The translations under genes were made by a program, and so were the position numbers. Positions 21,897 through 33,542 of a DNA stretch of 64,000 nt are shown one piece after another; position 1 is the first letter of the stretch; every line of letters begins with the position of its first letter. The notes beneath the pieces were generated by a model. It did no database searches and was not told where the DNA came from. It saw nothing but the letters and a program-made list of their open reading frames with translations. The DNA is from Agapetus fuscipes (taxonomy: Eukaryota > Arthropoda > Insecta > Trichoptera > Glossosomatidae), in assembly GCA_951799405.1 (NCBI GenBank), contig OX637359.1, positions 6,320,201 to 6,384,200 of the forward strand, in the 5' to 3' direction.

Positions 21897-22807
21897 GTGA
21901 TATTTTAAACGGACGTTTCATGCTCGATTCAAGACTGATAACTCCAGACAACATCGAGGAAAATGTCAACATTTACGTGTATTCACCAAACGGTTTCCAT
22001 TTATTTCTCATATCCGAAGCTCCCACATCTTTATTAGAATCTGAATTCATCAACCCACTTTTCGACACCATAATCTTTGTCCACGGTTTCAACAACACAC
22101 CTTACCAATCCAACATAGAAATGATCGCCCAGAGATATTCAGAAAAAGGAAACTTTAATTTCCTTTCTTTTGATACATACAGATACACGCACACTTCATA
22201 TCCACAAGCAGTAGCTTTGTGCAGTCATTTGGGAGAAATTTTAGGTAAATTCATTGTTGAATTATTACGCAAAGGTGTATTAATTGATAAATTACATTTG
22301 ATTGGGTTCAGCTTGGGTTCTCACATAGCTGGAATATCAGGGTTGTACTTGCAGAAAAACTACGGCATGAAGTTGCCGCGGATCACGGGCTTGGAGCCGC
22401 CATCTTTGTGTTTCTCTTCCCGCGCTCAACACAAACTGTCACAGCGAGACGCAAAATACGTGGACGTCATCCACACGAGTTTTGTTAGTCTCGGGAGAGG
22501 AAATGTTGGACATGCCGATTATTACGTGAATGGAAACTCTGGACGTCAGCCTGGATGTGAAGAAACCTTCATCAACTGCAGCCACGGAAGGTCTATGCTG
22601 CTCTACGCGGAGTCTTTGCAGAATGAAATGGGGTTTCCGGCTCTGCAGTGCGCTGATTGGTCACATTTCTTGAGGAATGATTGTCCTGGAGGTAGGATGT
22701 CCATAATGGGATATGCCTCGCCAAATGCAAGTCGAGGCGCGTACTATGTGAGGACAGAAAGCTTTTACCCGTTTAGTTTGGTTTATAAGGGATTTTACAA
22801 GGGATAA
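21897..22807 (+). CDS. Secreted lipase, pancreatic-lipase family, exon 2
   Basis: Carries the whole alpha/beta-hydrolase domain. In order: the oxyanion-loop motif FVHGFNNTP; the nucleophile elbow LIGFSLGSHIAG (GxSxG, Ser in GFSLG); ITGLEPPSLCF, where the family normally has GLDPA with the catalytic Asp; the loop QRDAKYVDVIHTS; GHADYYVNGN with the GRQPGC segment; and NCSHGRSMLLYAESL, with the catalytic His in CSH. Cysteines in PGCEETFINC and CADWS/NDC fit disulphides of this family. By family it hydrolyses neutral lipids or phospholipids outside the cell. The catalytic acid appears as Glu instead of Asp, so activity is uncertain. The stop TAA is at 22805. No second gene-like neighbour is close enough to suggest a cluster. 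Confidence 0.95.
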
Positions 22808-23534
22808 AAACAAAATGCGGATTCCAACTTGATTATAAATATTATTGTATGTATGCATGATGAGTTAATTTTTTTTTTGTATATTTTTAACATGGTGTAA
22901 GCAAGTGCGCTGTTTTCGTGTGTATCGCACTTCAAGAGCCCTCTCCATCACAAACAACTTACAAATAATAATGTAAAAATTAAACAACAACAAAAACATC
23001 ACGAACTTTGTTTAATTTTTACATTTTTATTTTTAAAATTAATTACGAACAACTTACTTTAATTCTCGTAAACTGATTCGAATTGAATCAAATAAATATC
23101 TAAGGCAATTTGGGTTTTTCCCAAAAATTAGATAAAATCATCGGTATATAAGTAGAACCTGAATATACCTCCATGGATAAAATATAAAAAACATAGGGAT
23201 TGTCACTTTTAAGTGTTTCCGTAAATATAACTTATTTTAAGCGGTAAAAAGTTGAAAGAGGAAGATCTACCTACCTACAACTCAATTTCAAACATTGTAT
23301 TTGTGAAATAATATTTATTTGTACCTGAATTAATTTTATATTATTATTTTGTATTTACTTAACAACATATACTTAATCATACAATGATGTTTTTTAAAAA
23401 AAGCTACCAACATATTGTTGCCATTTTTATACAAGTTTTATTGTGTAAATAATATTTTTAAGAAAAATAAAATGTTAATGGGTATTTAGTTTTAGTTTTA
23501 CTTACCTACTTATTTCTGCATTCTATAAACTGAG
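22808..23534 (+). other. Lipase 3' flank
   Basis: AT-rich; a short SINE-B 3' fragment in minus orientation (AAGTGCGCTGTTTTCGTG to TCAAGAGCCCTC, about 22903-22945) lies in it. Candidate AATAAA signals occur near 23089 and 23465; which one is used is not visible. Confidence 0.5.
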
Positions 23535-23760
23535 TTTAAGAAATATTAACATCAAGGATTCAAATTCAATGCATAACCACAATCAAACGCCAGTATAAGT
23601 TCGTGTTTACATGTGCTGTATATGTACTTGCAAAAGAAACCCAAACCTCAAATGAACATAATCTGTGCAACTCTTGCAGTCTGTAACAAAAGTGATATTT
23701 GCAAAACTAGCCCCGTTTTCCTAGTATAGCAGGTCATTCAGTGTACCCATTAGTCAAGCT
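23535..23760 (-). repeat. SINE-A, diverged
   Basis: ATCAAGGATTCAAATTCAAT, AAACCTCAAATGAACATAAT and a recognisable but decayed head. Confidence 0.6.
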
Positions 23761-24149
23761 AAAAAAATACACCCTTACTTAATTTGTAATTGAAAAAATA
23801 AACTTGCTTTGTGAATTATTTGATGGGTTTTATTCCAAATAAAAATATTTGTATGAAATTGTTTTCACGTTTGTTATTATTTAATTAATAAATTAACCTA
23901 TCCTGGCTGCAAAACTAGCACCTCCAATGTATTAAAAATATACGATATCGAAATCTTGTTAACTCTCTAAAATACCTATTTAGTTTTATGAGATAGCTCA
24001 TGAAATTTTAAAAATGTGACGCAGCATTAATGTTAAATTTGCCAAATATCACTCAGGATCCAGCAAGAGTTTTTAAGTAGAAGAAAATTAGCGGTTCTTT
24101 TGGTATCCGTATCCGGTTTTCTTTCAGTGATGCCATTCTAATAAAAAAT

Positions 24150-24279
24150 ATTCCTTAATACATTACCTACCAGAAATAGAAAGTGTTTCATGTTTCTTTA
24201 AGTTGCCGTTACTGTTTTCAGGCTGCCAACCTCACTCGCCGCTGTCAAGTCGCCATTTTTGTCTTGTAAAATTTCAAAG
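24150..24279 (+). promoter_or_regulatory. Probable untranslated first exon of coupling factor 6
   Basis: A locally GC-richer segment (CCAACCTCACTCGCCGCTGT) ends at AAAG followed by the good donor GTGAGG at 24280. The coding exon starts with its ATG directly at an acceptor (25438), so an upstream non-coding exon is required, and this is the best candidate. The start of transcription is not defined by any TATA box I can see. Confidence 0.55.
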
Positions 24280-24523
24280 GTGAGGTTAAGTTGTCAGTTA
24301 ATTTATCATTAGTAATTATCATATTTACAGTGTCATTTTTGCAACTATTGTAAATTTAAATTGATTAATATAAAAGGTAGCTTCATACTGCGGTAGCAGT
24401 AAAATTAGGATTCAATCTAACCTATTCTACATGTATTATGTAATGGGACAGCTGAGCCAATGTCACTTGTACCTCAAAATATAAAAATCTTCGTTTAAAT
24501 TCATTCTTAGGGCTTTATCAAAT

Positions 24524-24720
24524 ATGTCCGGTCGAAGGCTCTGGTAGAAGGTTTGCGTTCTAACCCCGAGGGTTGGGTTCGATTCCCACAGATGGTGTCA
24601 GACATGATTTCCCGTTCAGGTGTTTTCTTATCCAAATCTTAGTAAGTATTGGCAAGGTTTACTCAGCCGTTACAAAAAATGAGAAGCTTCTCCCGTGGGA
24701 CAAGAAAATCTTCTACTTTT
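24524..24720 (+). repeat. SINE-D, diverged
   Basis: GTCCGGTCGAAGGCTCTGG start, B box GGGTTCGATTCCC near 24574, GTCAGACATGATTTCCCG, and GGCAAGGTTTACTCAGCC in the body. Confidence 0.75.
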
Positions 24721-24737
24721 AAAAATAAATGTCGGGC

Positions 24738-24995
24738 AGATTTATTTGATCATTGCTGTTTTTGTGCGAATCACAAGTCAAGTGCCTTCTATACGCTTGG
24801 TCGTTAGTCAACGCCAATATTGAAGTAAAACCCAGTTGCTGTAACGCTGTTGAAGCGGTCTATGATAAAGGCAGGGAAATTATTCATTTCAGAGAAAAGA
24901 AGTTATGAGAATTACTTCTAATGTAATTTTTTGTGCTCCGCTGTGGATTGAACCCTTTTCTTCTGATAAAGAGTCCGGAGCGTTAACTTATACCC
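24738..24995 (-). repeat. SINE-B, diverged
   Basis: TTTATTTGATCATTGCTG to GTGCTCCGCTGTGGATTGAA match the family in minus orientation; the B-box and A-box positions are eroded. Confidence 0.7.
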
Positions 24996-25437
24996 AGTTG
25001 GTTTATGCTGTTAGCTAGCCCCTTTACATTTAAAACTGCATTTATTCCACTTGTATATTAACCTTTTCGCTTCTGAATATTCTGGCTATATGAATACGGA
25101 ATACGTTTTCAAGCACATTTTTAAAACATTTATTGTTTCCTACCTTAATTGATTGACGACACTTGTGAATAAACTATGTGCACAGTCACATGTATAAGTT
25201 ATTCAAGAACAACAATCAACAAAGGTTTAGCGCATTTCACCTGCAGACTTTTGAATTCTTTAACACAGATGTCAGGGATAAGTTCAGAGTTGGATGATGT
25301 CTATGATTGACAACCGCACTGCATGCAAAAGTACACTTGACGCCTATGTGTGTCACCCGCAGTTAAAGGGTTAAAGGCTGCATTTAATAGTTGAAGTTTT
25401 TGCATGTAAAATGAAGTTTTTTTGGTTTTCATTGCAG

Positions 25438-25595
25438 ATGCTGACATCCAGCCTCCTGTCTGGCGTGCGGGCCGTCCGTGGGGTCACAGTGTGCTCCCGC
25501 AACCTCGGCCTGATGGCGCCCGCCATGCAAAAGGCCACAGACCCCATCCAGCAAATGTTCATTGACAAAATCAGGGACTACAGACAGAAGAGCGG
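25438..25595 (+). CDS. ATPsynCF6: ATP synthase coupling factor 6, mitochondrial, exon 1
   Basis: First coding exon of a 111-residue subunit F6 of the F1Fo ATP synthase, which sits in the peripheral stalk on the matrix side of the inner mitochondrial membrane and links F1 to Fo. Residues 1-25 or so (MLTSSLLSGVRAVRGVTVCS) are a basic, hydroxylated mitochondrial targeting peptide. The conserved F6 core begins with KATDPIQQMFIDKIRDYRQK. The ATG lies exactly at the acceptor (TTGCAG before it) and the donor is GGTATGT after AGCGG, phase 2. Length and motif order fit insect homologues. The coding DNA is clearly GC-richer than its flanks. Confidence 0.96.
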
Positions 25596-26860
25596 GTATG
25601 TTCTCAACACATTTAATGTTATGAAGATGTGTTAAAAATACATGTCGGCATTTAATTTACAGTGGTACCTCGAGGTGCGAGTGCCCCAACATACCGAGTT
25701 ATTTGAGATGCGAGCTTTCGAGCGGGCAAAATTTTGTTTTAGATACGAGCGAAGTTTGAGATACGAACAACGTGGAAAAGAAACACCCCGAAAAAGTTGC
25801 AGCTGGTCGTCCATCAAAGCTAGTTAATGGCACTTTCCTAACTCATTTACCAAGGTCCAAGGAAGAATCAAACCTCCTTGGACCTTTTTTGGATTCGGCG
25901 AAAAAAGCAAAGAGCAGTAAAGAGAAAAGCAGTGACTAAAATGAAGGAAACAGCAGCATTTAAGCTGTGTGCAAGTTGCATTCATGTGTGACCAAAATAA
26001 AAATATGCATGTACTCTTAATAAGGACCAGTTTTTTTTGCTTTAAATTCTCTTTTATTATGTTTTGATACAAGATTTGTCATTTATAAATATATTTTTCT
26101 TATTCAAAAACACGTAATATAAACAATTGTAGGTAACATTTTAGGGGCTGGAAAGGATTAATGGCACTCCAATACATTTCGATGGGGACAATTGCTTTGA
26201 AATAAGAGCAAGGTTACGGAACAAATTAAACTTGTATCTCAAGGTATCACTGTATCTTGACAATCATTTATTTATTCCTTTATTTCTGTTTTGTCTCCTT
26301 ATAGTTATTCTTCTCACATATAATCACTTCTGCAAGCACTTCTTCTAATTATCAAACTTCTGATTTGAACATTTTTCCATGGCAACTTTCCTGGGGATGT
26401 GATCTTTTAATGGCCATTTAAGTCTCCTTTTTTTAACAGAACATTTATTTCCTAATAGTAGTCACAAAGCAATATTTAATTTATAAGTATGAAGATTTCA
26501 TTGAAGTAGGATAGTTAGTTAAGATGAAGTTAGCTGTGTTATTATGCTTGTGTCTTTTATGTATATTTTTGATTAAAAAAATACCCGATTAGCATGCCTT
26601 AAGTACTAAGAAGAACTGTTGTCAGGAAGGTTGTGTTAAAGGGAATATTTTGTTAACCCAATCACTCATTTAGCTTATTTTTGGTTTGGTTTAGCCACGT
26701 TTTTTACAAAGATTAGTTAGGTATATTTTTAAGGGGCATTTTATAGAAGTTGTTATTTATTGAATATCAAAAAAAAATTCTAAATACCCTTTACTTGTAT
26801 ATTTTAATTAAATAAACGTTTTTTTTTCATTATTTGTTTTTTTTTCTTTTTTTTTTGCAG
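25596..26860 (+). other. Coupling factor 6 intron
   Basis: Begins GTATGT and ends in a long T-rich tract then TTTTTTGCAG. About half of it is a pogo/Tigger-like DNA element. Confidence 0.85.
25660..26252. mobile_element. Pogo/Tigger-like non-autonomous DNA element
   Basis: Ends CAGTGGTACCTCGAGGTGCG and, inverted, CTTGTATCTCAAGGTATCACTG, each flanked by TA (25658-25659 and 26253-26254), the Tc1/mariner-type target duplication. The interior repeats degraded GAGATACGAG-like words near the left end. No transposase frame survives. Confidence 0.85.
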
Positions 26861-27038
26861 TGGCGGTGCAAAATTAGTAGACCCCACTCCCAACATTGAG
26901 CGTGAACTGAAATCCGAATTAGAGAAGCTGGCCAAGAACTATGGAGGTGGATCCGGTGTCGACATGACCCAATTCCCGACCTTCAAATACGAGGAACCCA
27001 AGATAGATCCCATCAACCAACAGGCCGCAGCCAAGTAA
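26861..27038 (+). CDS. ATPsynCF6: ATP synthase coupling factor 6, mitochondrial, exon 2
   Basis: Joins exon 1 through a GGT glycine codon (SGG|GAKLVD) and encodes the C-terminal half: GAKLVDPTPNIERELKSELE, LAKNYGGGSGVDMTQFPTF and the tail YEEPKIDPINQQ, ending TAA at 27036. VDMTQFPTFKYEEPKIDP is the conserved F6 C-terminus. An AATAAA lies about 260 bp downstream (near 27297), a plausible polyadenylation signal. Confidence 0.96.
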
Positions 27039-27302
27039 AGCTGGATACTTTAATATTTAAATCATTTGTAACAGGCCTGTCTATTGTTTATAAATCAAAC
27101 TCAAACACTTGCTTATTTGGAGTTTTATAAACACAAACCTTTTGAATGATTTGTAAATAATAGATGTTAATTGATTAAATTATCGTAATTAGAAATCTGG
27201 ATTTGTAGTCACCATTGTCGTTTGCCATGTTTTGTTGTAAATGTTTTTGATTTGAAAGTGTTTACATAGTAAATGGACTTTGGTTGATGCGTCAAAAATA
27301 AA

Positions 27303-27984
27303 ATATTTAAGTTTAAAAATGTCTTTTATTGCTATTGTTTAAATTTAATTTTTAGTTTATTTCTATCCCAAACTTTCAAAGTATTTCTAATTTTATTAGG
27401 AAATATTTGCACTCAGCAAAACCTTCGAAAAAGGGTGATATGAATGATAAATGTTTTAAAATAAGCTATTCAGTTTAGTAATATTTTTTTTTACTTTTCT
27501 AAAGAAAGAAAATTCAAGACCTCTGGTCACAACCAGCCTTTTTAAGCCATCCTTATTAGTATTTAGAATGTGTCACAAACCTGGAAAATCTGTTCTTTCC
27601 AGATATTGGTTATAGTCAAACAGTGTTATTCTCAAACAGTAAAGCCATGGGTCATGCGCAGCTTACAGTGAATTTTCAATACAAAAAAACAATGATCCGT
27701 GTATCAGCCATGGATCAAATGTTTTGTGAATAGCACTATGACTTCAAATCCATCCAGGATTTGCAAATTCATAGATTTTATCATACGACAAGGAGGATAG
27801 ACTATGGAGAGAAAGTTGTTGAGTTCCAGTGTGTATCTCGATTATAGTAAACCCCATCAATATCGCTCACAGCGTCAAAAGAAACAGCAATTGAGTAATA
27901 ACATAGAGGAGCAGAAACTAACTTACTGCATTGATACATACTATAGCCCACATTTGTCTCAGTCCTGTCAAACATTGCAGTGGT
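27303..27984. other. Unassigned intergenic sequence
   Basis: No gene seen. The word GGGTCATGCGCAGC and the following sequence to 27740 resembles 39040-39160 (a shared unclassified repeat with TGATCCGTG-ATCAG and ATTTTCAATA/CAT words). Confidence 0.4.
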
Positions 27985-28240
27985 GTAGTCTAGAATCTAA
28001 ATCTAAGCTGCAAAGATATGTATCATTTGAGATTGATATTAAATGCATTCCCACAAGCAGACACGCACAATTTTGCGCTCACACATGCCGCATGTCTACA
28101 ATATAAAAAACCCAATCTCAAATGAACATAAGCCCTGCAACTCTTACCGAACTTCCCTGAAACAGGGGTGACATTGGCAAAGTGAAACATTTTTTACAGT
28201 ATGGGTGGTCAGCTTCATACCAACCTATAAGTCAAGGAAA
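27985..28240 (-). repeat. SINE-A
   Basis: Full length: AATCTAAATCTAAGCTGCAA tail to ACCAACCTATAAGTCAAGG head, with CCTGAAACAGGGGTGACATT intact. Confidence 0.92.
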
Positions 28241-29433
28241 ATTAATCGAATGCTCCAAATTTGATTTTTCAGTCAAGGAATACAAGCAATTAAATACATT
28301 CAAATATATAAAACAAATAATCACTAAACAATTAAAGAGTACAAAATTCAAACCTACAAAACATATTTTGTAAATAAAAAAAATAAAAATATTTAAAAAA
28401 AAAACATTTCTTTAAAATCCTACAGATCAACCATTCATACGAAATAAGGCCGTTTTGTCCACACCCATTTTGTGTTACGACACCCAATTACAATACATGC
28501 TATAATGTCTTAAAAGAAGGCTTTTTTCTTTTAAAATTTGTCTATTTTAGCGATCGCAATATTTATTATGCGCGTTATCTGTCTACTGGTTCGGCAGCCA
28601 TTATTATTATTCACAATAGTACCAACTTTCTAGGAACATTTTTACATTCGCCCGTGTTTTTTTTGTACACATGGAAATGCAACTGTGAAGTTCTTTATTC
28701 TCTTTCTTACTCAAGACTATTTTTGAAGTAAGTTGAAACAGATAATATGAGTCGTATAAATGCAAACGCCGTCAACTCCTTACGCGGTGATTTTGAGAAA
28801 AATATGTAGAGTCAAATAATCTTCTCCAAGATCAAAATACCGGCAACGCTTACTCAGCCTTCAGGAGAAATGAAGAAATAAGAAGTAGTATTAGCAGCTT
28901 AGAAGAAGAAGAAAAATAAAAACTTCAAGAAAAAGAAGAAAAGTATCCACGTAAACGTAAGGCGTTATAGATACAGATTTTGCCTGAAATGGAATGTGTA
29001 TTTTTTGACTGGATTAAAATATAAAACTGCTTCAAAAACGCGAGGAGGATCACAAGTAGGATATGGACGCCGGAAAAGCAATTTGCTTCAAGCGTCCTTG
29101 TTGACGTACCTACACCGAAATAACTATTGGGATAGTCATTTTCGTCCGGCGTTAGTTTTTTCAACTTGTAATTAGTATATCGTTTCCAACACTTCCTAAA
29201 ATAACAAAAATTTACAAAATATCTGTAAATTTCGTCGTAAGAATAAAGTAGGGGGCTTAATGTTTTGGTTACACCATGTTGGCCAGCCTTTTCGTATTGC
29301 TTGACGCATCTACCAGGCGAATACACGCGTTCACTCACTCACTCCAATCAGCTGTTGTGTTCGGTACTTCCAAACAAAAACTAAACGGTGTCAGCTAACG
29401 CACAATCTGTCAAAAAGTGTTATTGTTAATTAA
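28241..29433. other. Region upstream of the 29434 exon
   Basis: AT-rich. A weak SINE-D-like piece lies near 28810-28880 (ATACCGGCAACGCTTACTC). The last 100 bp (from CCAATCAGCTGTTGTG near 29342) would form promoter and 5' UTR of the next exon; no TATA box is evident. Confidence 0.4.
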
Positions 29434-29554
29434 ATGGCGGAGCCCTACGTAGGATCAACGGAGAGGTTCCCTTTTTCCTTTGATGTTGATGTGGACGGCG
29501 ACGGTGACAGTTCGCTAGCCAGTAGGTCAAGTCGTGCCCTTTCGAAGCGAACAG
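29434..29554 (+). CDS. Unidentified protein, probable first coding exon
   Basis: ATG at 29434 (context TTAAATGG) begins MAEPYVGSTERFPFSFDVDV, followed by an acidic DGDGD stretch and a serine- and arginine-rich end (SSLASSRSSRALSKRT). It closes at a strong donor (ACAG/GTAAGT) with one base left over. The composition is GC-richer than the flanks and the exon looks disordered and N-terminal. The first downstream exon with a matching phase that I can recognise is 60988-61138; joining gives ...LSKRTGSESPSSPF..., a smooth Ser-rich continuation. I do not recognise the family. If right, the intron is 31.4 kb and contains the MADF-BESS gene. Confidence 0.6.
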
Positions 29555-30420
29555 GTAAGTCAAAATAATCAACACATTACTAATAACATTGTTGCTAGGC
29601 ATGACATTTTAATTTGTTCCATTTTCAAATACTCATCTGTCAGGTTTGTTCCTTTTTTGAAGTTTACAAGAATCTTTTGTTTTTCTCCTTCATCCTGCGA
29701 CGCACGATCGATATTTTTATGTGACGTGTTGAGAGGGGTGGATTTTCACGTTTAGAGTGTAGATGATTTACCCGGAGAAAAACGCAATGTCGCGTGTTTG
29801 GATTTTGAATAGAAACTGAAGGAAATTATTCTATTCTAATATAAATTAGGCATAACGATATTGTACATAATGATAATTGCACCTTTATTTACAGATTTTT
29901 GTACGTGTTTTGCTCACAACAACTTCGTAAAATATATTAATAGTTAATATATACTTAATTAAAGAAGAAATTTTTTATATAAGGATTTTATAATATTTAG
30001 TAAGTGGGCATGCCCATTAGAAGTTCAACCTTTAAGCGAGGATTCCAAAAATAAAAATATCTATGAAGAATCAAACAAGAAAGACGTAAGAACCCATCAT
30101 AATCATCAACTAAAAAATAAACGTACCTACCTGGATAAAAACCATCCAGAAATATTTATGGATACTACAACTTAACTTTGGGAAAAACTGCTACCTGCTT
30201 CAAAAAAATCAAATCAATGTTAAAGTAAATTCCTAAAAATTAGCATTTTATTGAAATCCTAATTAATTTCAGAGACTGTTGAAATTTGGTGTTAGCCTAA
30301 AATTTAATATCATTAATGAAACTGAGGTATTTTAGGTAAACTTTTTCAATAAAATTAAATTTACTTATGTAAGTAATAAATTTCGAATTAAAAAAATCAA
30401 TAAAATTTCGTTTGTTTATA
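29555..30420. other. Unassigned sequence in the putative large intron
   Basis: No feature seen beyond the donor at its start. Confidence 0.4.
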
Positions 30421-30428
30421 ACACTGAG

Positions 30429-31308
30429 CAGTGGCGTGACTATCATACAAGCTAAAAAGCTAAGCATGCGTACCATCAGAAATGCAAATAATGAATATTT
30501 TTGGGTAGATTACAGACATTTAAAGTCATTCGTCTTTTTAAATTTCCCCCCATCAAAAGTCGTGCTGCTGCCATCTGTGTGTGGCAGTAGGTTATTATTA
30601 TTAGGCATTGATGAAGTAAACTCTGTTACGCAACCGATATTGAGAAATGTATCCCTGTATTTGTTTAACGTATGAAAAAAGCTTGATCTCTGTAAGCTTG
30701 TATGAATATAGTCGGTTAAGCTCTTTTGTCATTATAAATGAACACAATATTATTACAGATTGTGCTTGGGAGTACACATGATAATAATATCACCGTATGC
30801 TTAGCTTTTCGTCCATTCAATTTTACGATTCCAGACTGGAGCCATTTACAGTTGTATGAATGACCGATTGTATTTTCAATAAACTGTCGCGTCCGGTGCG
30901 TTTTATTCGAATATCAGAACAATTGACTTATTCCTTGTTTGCGATCGAACCCACTTTTTTGCAAAACCAAGATAATATTAATTTTGTAATTTTATAAAGA
31001 TTGTTAATTTTGTTTTTTAATAAAAAATTAATAATCATTCGATTTTTAATTTTGCTTTTTTATCTTTGACTTTTTTTGTCCACCTTTTTTGATAGTACTT
31101 ATATAAAATTAATTCCGGTGAAAATATTGTTGTGCCTTGTGAGGATCTTAAGAGTGTGAAGGTTTTATTGTTTCAATCCAAAATCTAAGTCTGAAGAAAT
31201 TAAGAAGCACTGGGGAAAAGAAACATCGGGGTAAGATGTATTATTTGTAATTTAGTGCAACCTTAATTATCCAGCATGCGTACGGCAGAAACTGTAGGCA
31301 CGCCACTG
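30429..31308. mobile_element. hAT-type non-autonomous element with perfect 8-bp target duplication
   Basis: Ends CAGTGGCGTG and CACGCCACTG are perfect 10-bp inverted copies; ACACTGAG is duplicated at 30421-30428 and 31309-31316. Near-terminal word ATGCGTACC recurs inverted or direct near both ends (GCATGCGTAC). The 880-bp interior is AT-rich with no transposase. Confidence 0.92.
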
Positions 31309-31351
31309 ACACTGAGTGGACTCTGCATAAATTATATACACAAAAATGTGA

Positions 31352-31440
31352 CGTCACATGGCGGGTTGCTAGGGAAAAGGTTAGATAATGTTTTGTTACT
31401 GGTTAGTATTTTGCTTTATTATTTGTTATGACAGCCAACA
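31352..31440 (+). repeat. Rep-E fragment
   Basis: GTGACGTCACATGGCGGGTT, GCTAGGGAAAAGG and TTTTGTTACTGGTTA follow the family order. Confidence 0.6.
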
Positions 31441-32092
31441 GGTAGCCACGAATCAAAATGAAAAGCAATTTAATTTATTTTTAGATTCAAAACTAGTTAT
31501 TCTCAACCTCAAGGGGATTCATAAAAATTAATGTTGCTTTCTAATGAATATTTAATCGAACACAAAAAAAAATACTTATTGTACATTCTATGTTTGTAAA
31601 TTTTTATGTACCCATACAATATTCATTGCTAATTAAAATATTATATGAATTGATATTTATTTTTGATAATTAATTGCAAAATTAATGTGGTTTTTATAAA
31701 TCTAAAATTAAGCATGAAAATATCAGAACATGGTGTTGGTCTACTTGATGACGTTTGTAGACATTATCAACTGGCTGTCACTCAAACGAAATGTCAAAGT
31801 GACAGTAAAAAAACATGGCGGTTACCGTACAATAAAATATGACACTTTTATAATCCGCGCAAGAATGTCATACGACAGCTCTGAAAATAAATGTTTGGAC
31901 AGTGCAAATAAAAGTAAATACATTTTTTACTGCACCGAGAAAAATGTGTGTTGGTACTTTTAAGTTCGTTGATCCATAGCACTCATCTCAGGAAAATCTT
32001 GTAAAAACGTTGAAAAGAAAATACTTTGAATCGTAAGGAAGCTCTCATAGACTAACGAGGATCAAATCTTACCATAAGGATCTATAATCTAA
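31441..32092. other. Unassigned sequence
   Basis: No feature seen. Confidence 0.4.
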
Positions 32093-32271
32093 AAACCCGT
32101 TCCCACTTGTCGGGTGTCGGATCCGTATATTAATCGGAGGTTCCAGTGGCAGAACATTATGTATGGAGCTATTCACACGTCTTTTCGCAAACCGATTTTG
32201 TCCGAAATGTTCTGCAACTGGAACCTCTGATGAATATACGGATCCGACACCCGACAAGTGGGAACGGGCCC
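32093..32271. mobile_element. MITE-G copy 1
   Basis: Inverted ends of about 65 bp: CCCGTTCCCACTTGTCGGGT at left, ACCCGACAAGTGGGAACGGG at right, then GATCCGTATATTAATCGGAG and AACCTCTGATGAATATACGG inside. A second copy is at 56734-56907. Confidence 0.9.
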
Positions 32272-32867
32272 TTAGTCGAAAATATGTATGGAAATGGGAG
32301 ATTCATAATTAATTCACGCCCGCAATTAGACACGTGAATGTTCGCACCTAAACATGCTGCATGTCGCACGCTTAATAATAAAGAGAAATAACTCGAAAAT
32401 TGGGAAAATCGAGATTTTGTAATAAAACGCAAGAACAATGCGAGAAGAATAGATAGAATGCGACAGCCGTTCTATTTGGATGAATATGACCGAGATAAAA
32501 CATCGGCCGCCTTTTTCATCCCATACCAGTTGTACTGATTGTCTGAACTTCAAACGTGATTTCCCAACATTAATGTTTTTTGAGTTATTGCTCTTTATTA
32601 TTAAACGTGCGATGTTTACTTACAAAATAAACAAAACCTCAAATTAACAGACGGCACTTGGTCTGGTATTTTCAACGTTAGACTTTAAACCGATAAAAAA
32701 AACTACCCACACGTTTTATATACCAAAGTGCGTCCTTTTTCATTCAGTATAAAGTCGCTATTTTTATTTATTTAACAAATATATACATGACTGACAGTGA
32801 GACACCAAAACGTCACAATACATATAACATGGTAGACATACAAGAACAATATACAGATCCACAGATA
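32272..32867. other. Unassigned sequence
   Basis: A SINE-A-like fragment (TTCGCACCTAAACATGCTGC, near 32340) is the only hint; otherwise nothing. Confidence 0.35.
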
Positions 32868-33060
32868 CATAATTCTACGCATCCATACGTCGTTCTAATA
32901 TACATACAGACTCAGATAGTAAGCGATCCACACCAGTTGTAAATATATCCAGGTGTGGGGCTGAGGAGGTCAGAGTATTGAGCAGCGACAGTGCGCGCAC
33001 TACCCAAGACTGACGGAGAACATTGGTTCGGCATGCTAACGTTGAAAACACCGGACCTTA
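32868..33060 (-). pseudogene. LINE reverse transcriptase C-terminal fragment
   Basis: The minus strand encodes ACRTNVLRQSWVVRALSLL followed by DIFTTGVDRLLSES and a stop. The R-T-N-V-L ... S-W/P-x-x-R ... L-N-x-L ... D-I-F pattern is that of the extreme C-terminus of jockey/CR1-type retrotransposons and resembles the fragment at 51982-52304. Confidence 0.65.
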
Positions 33061-33542
33061 GAGAGTGATTCAATTTGCATAAATATTTGCGATTTACTTA
33101 ATCGAGGTGAGTTTACGCAGGGTTTATACTCAGGTAATTAGTTCGGTTTAAAATGTCTCAGTTTACCTTTCGAAAAAAAGGACAGTTAATATACAGCCGT
33201 GATGCAGCTTTTATCTTTCATTTACAGATTATATTTTCAAAATGGCGTATTTAAATATTTCCTAGAATAAGAAAGAGCTCCTTGTGAGCTCCTCAGTCCA
33301 GACATGAAATACCTATTCCAGTTACAACCGTATCTGATGATTTTGTTTTTCATGTTTTCTGGGCTTCGTCATTACATGCGTGCATTAAATGGAAATGACA
33401 CATGGGTTATTTTAGTTCCAGCAGGATGAGTGGGCACAAATATATTTGCAGAAAGTTTCTTCACGTACATGCCTATACTAACAGCTTATAGATTATTCCA
33501 TTTTGAAAATGAACTCGGCACGAATTACATAGACGAAAATTG

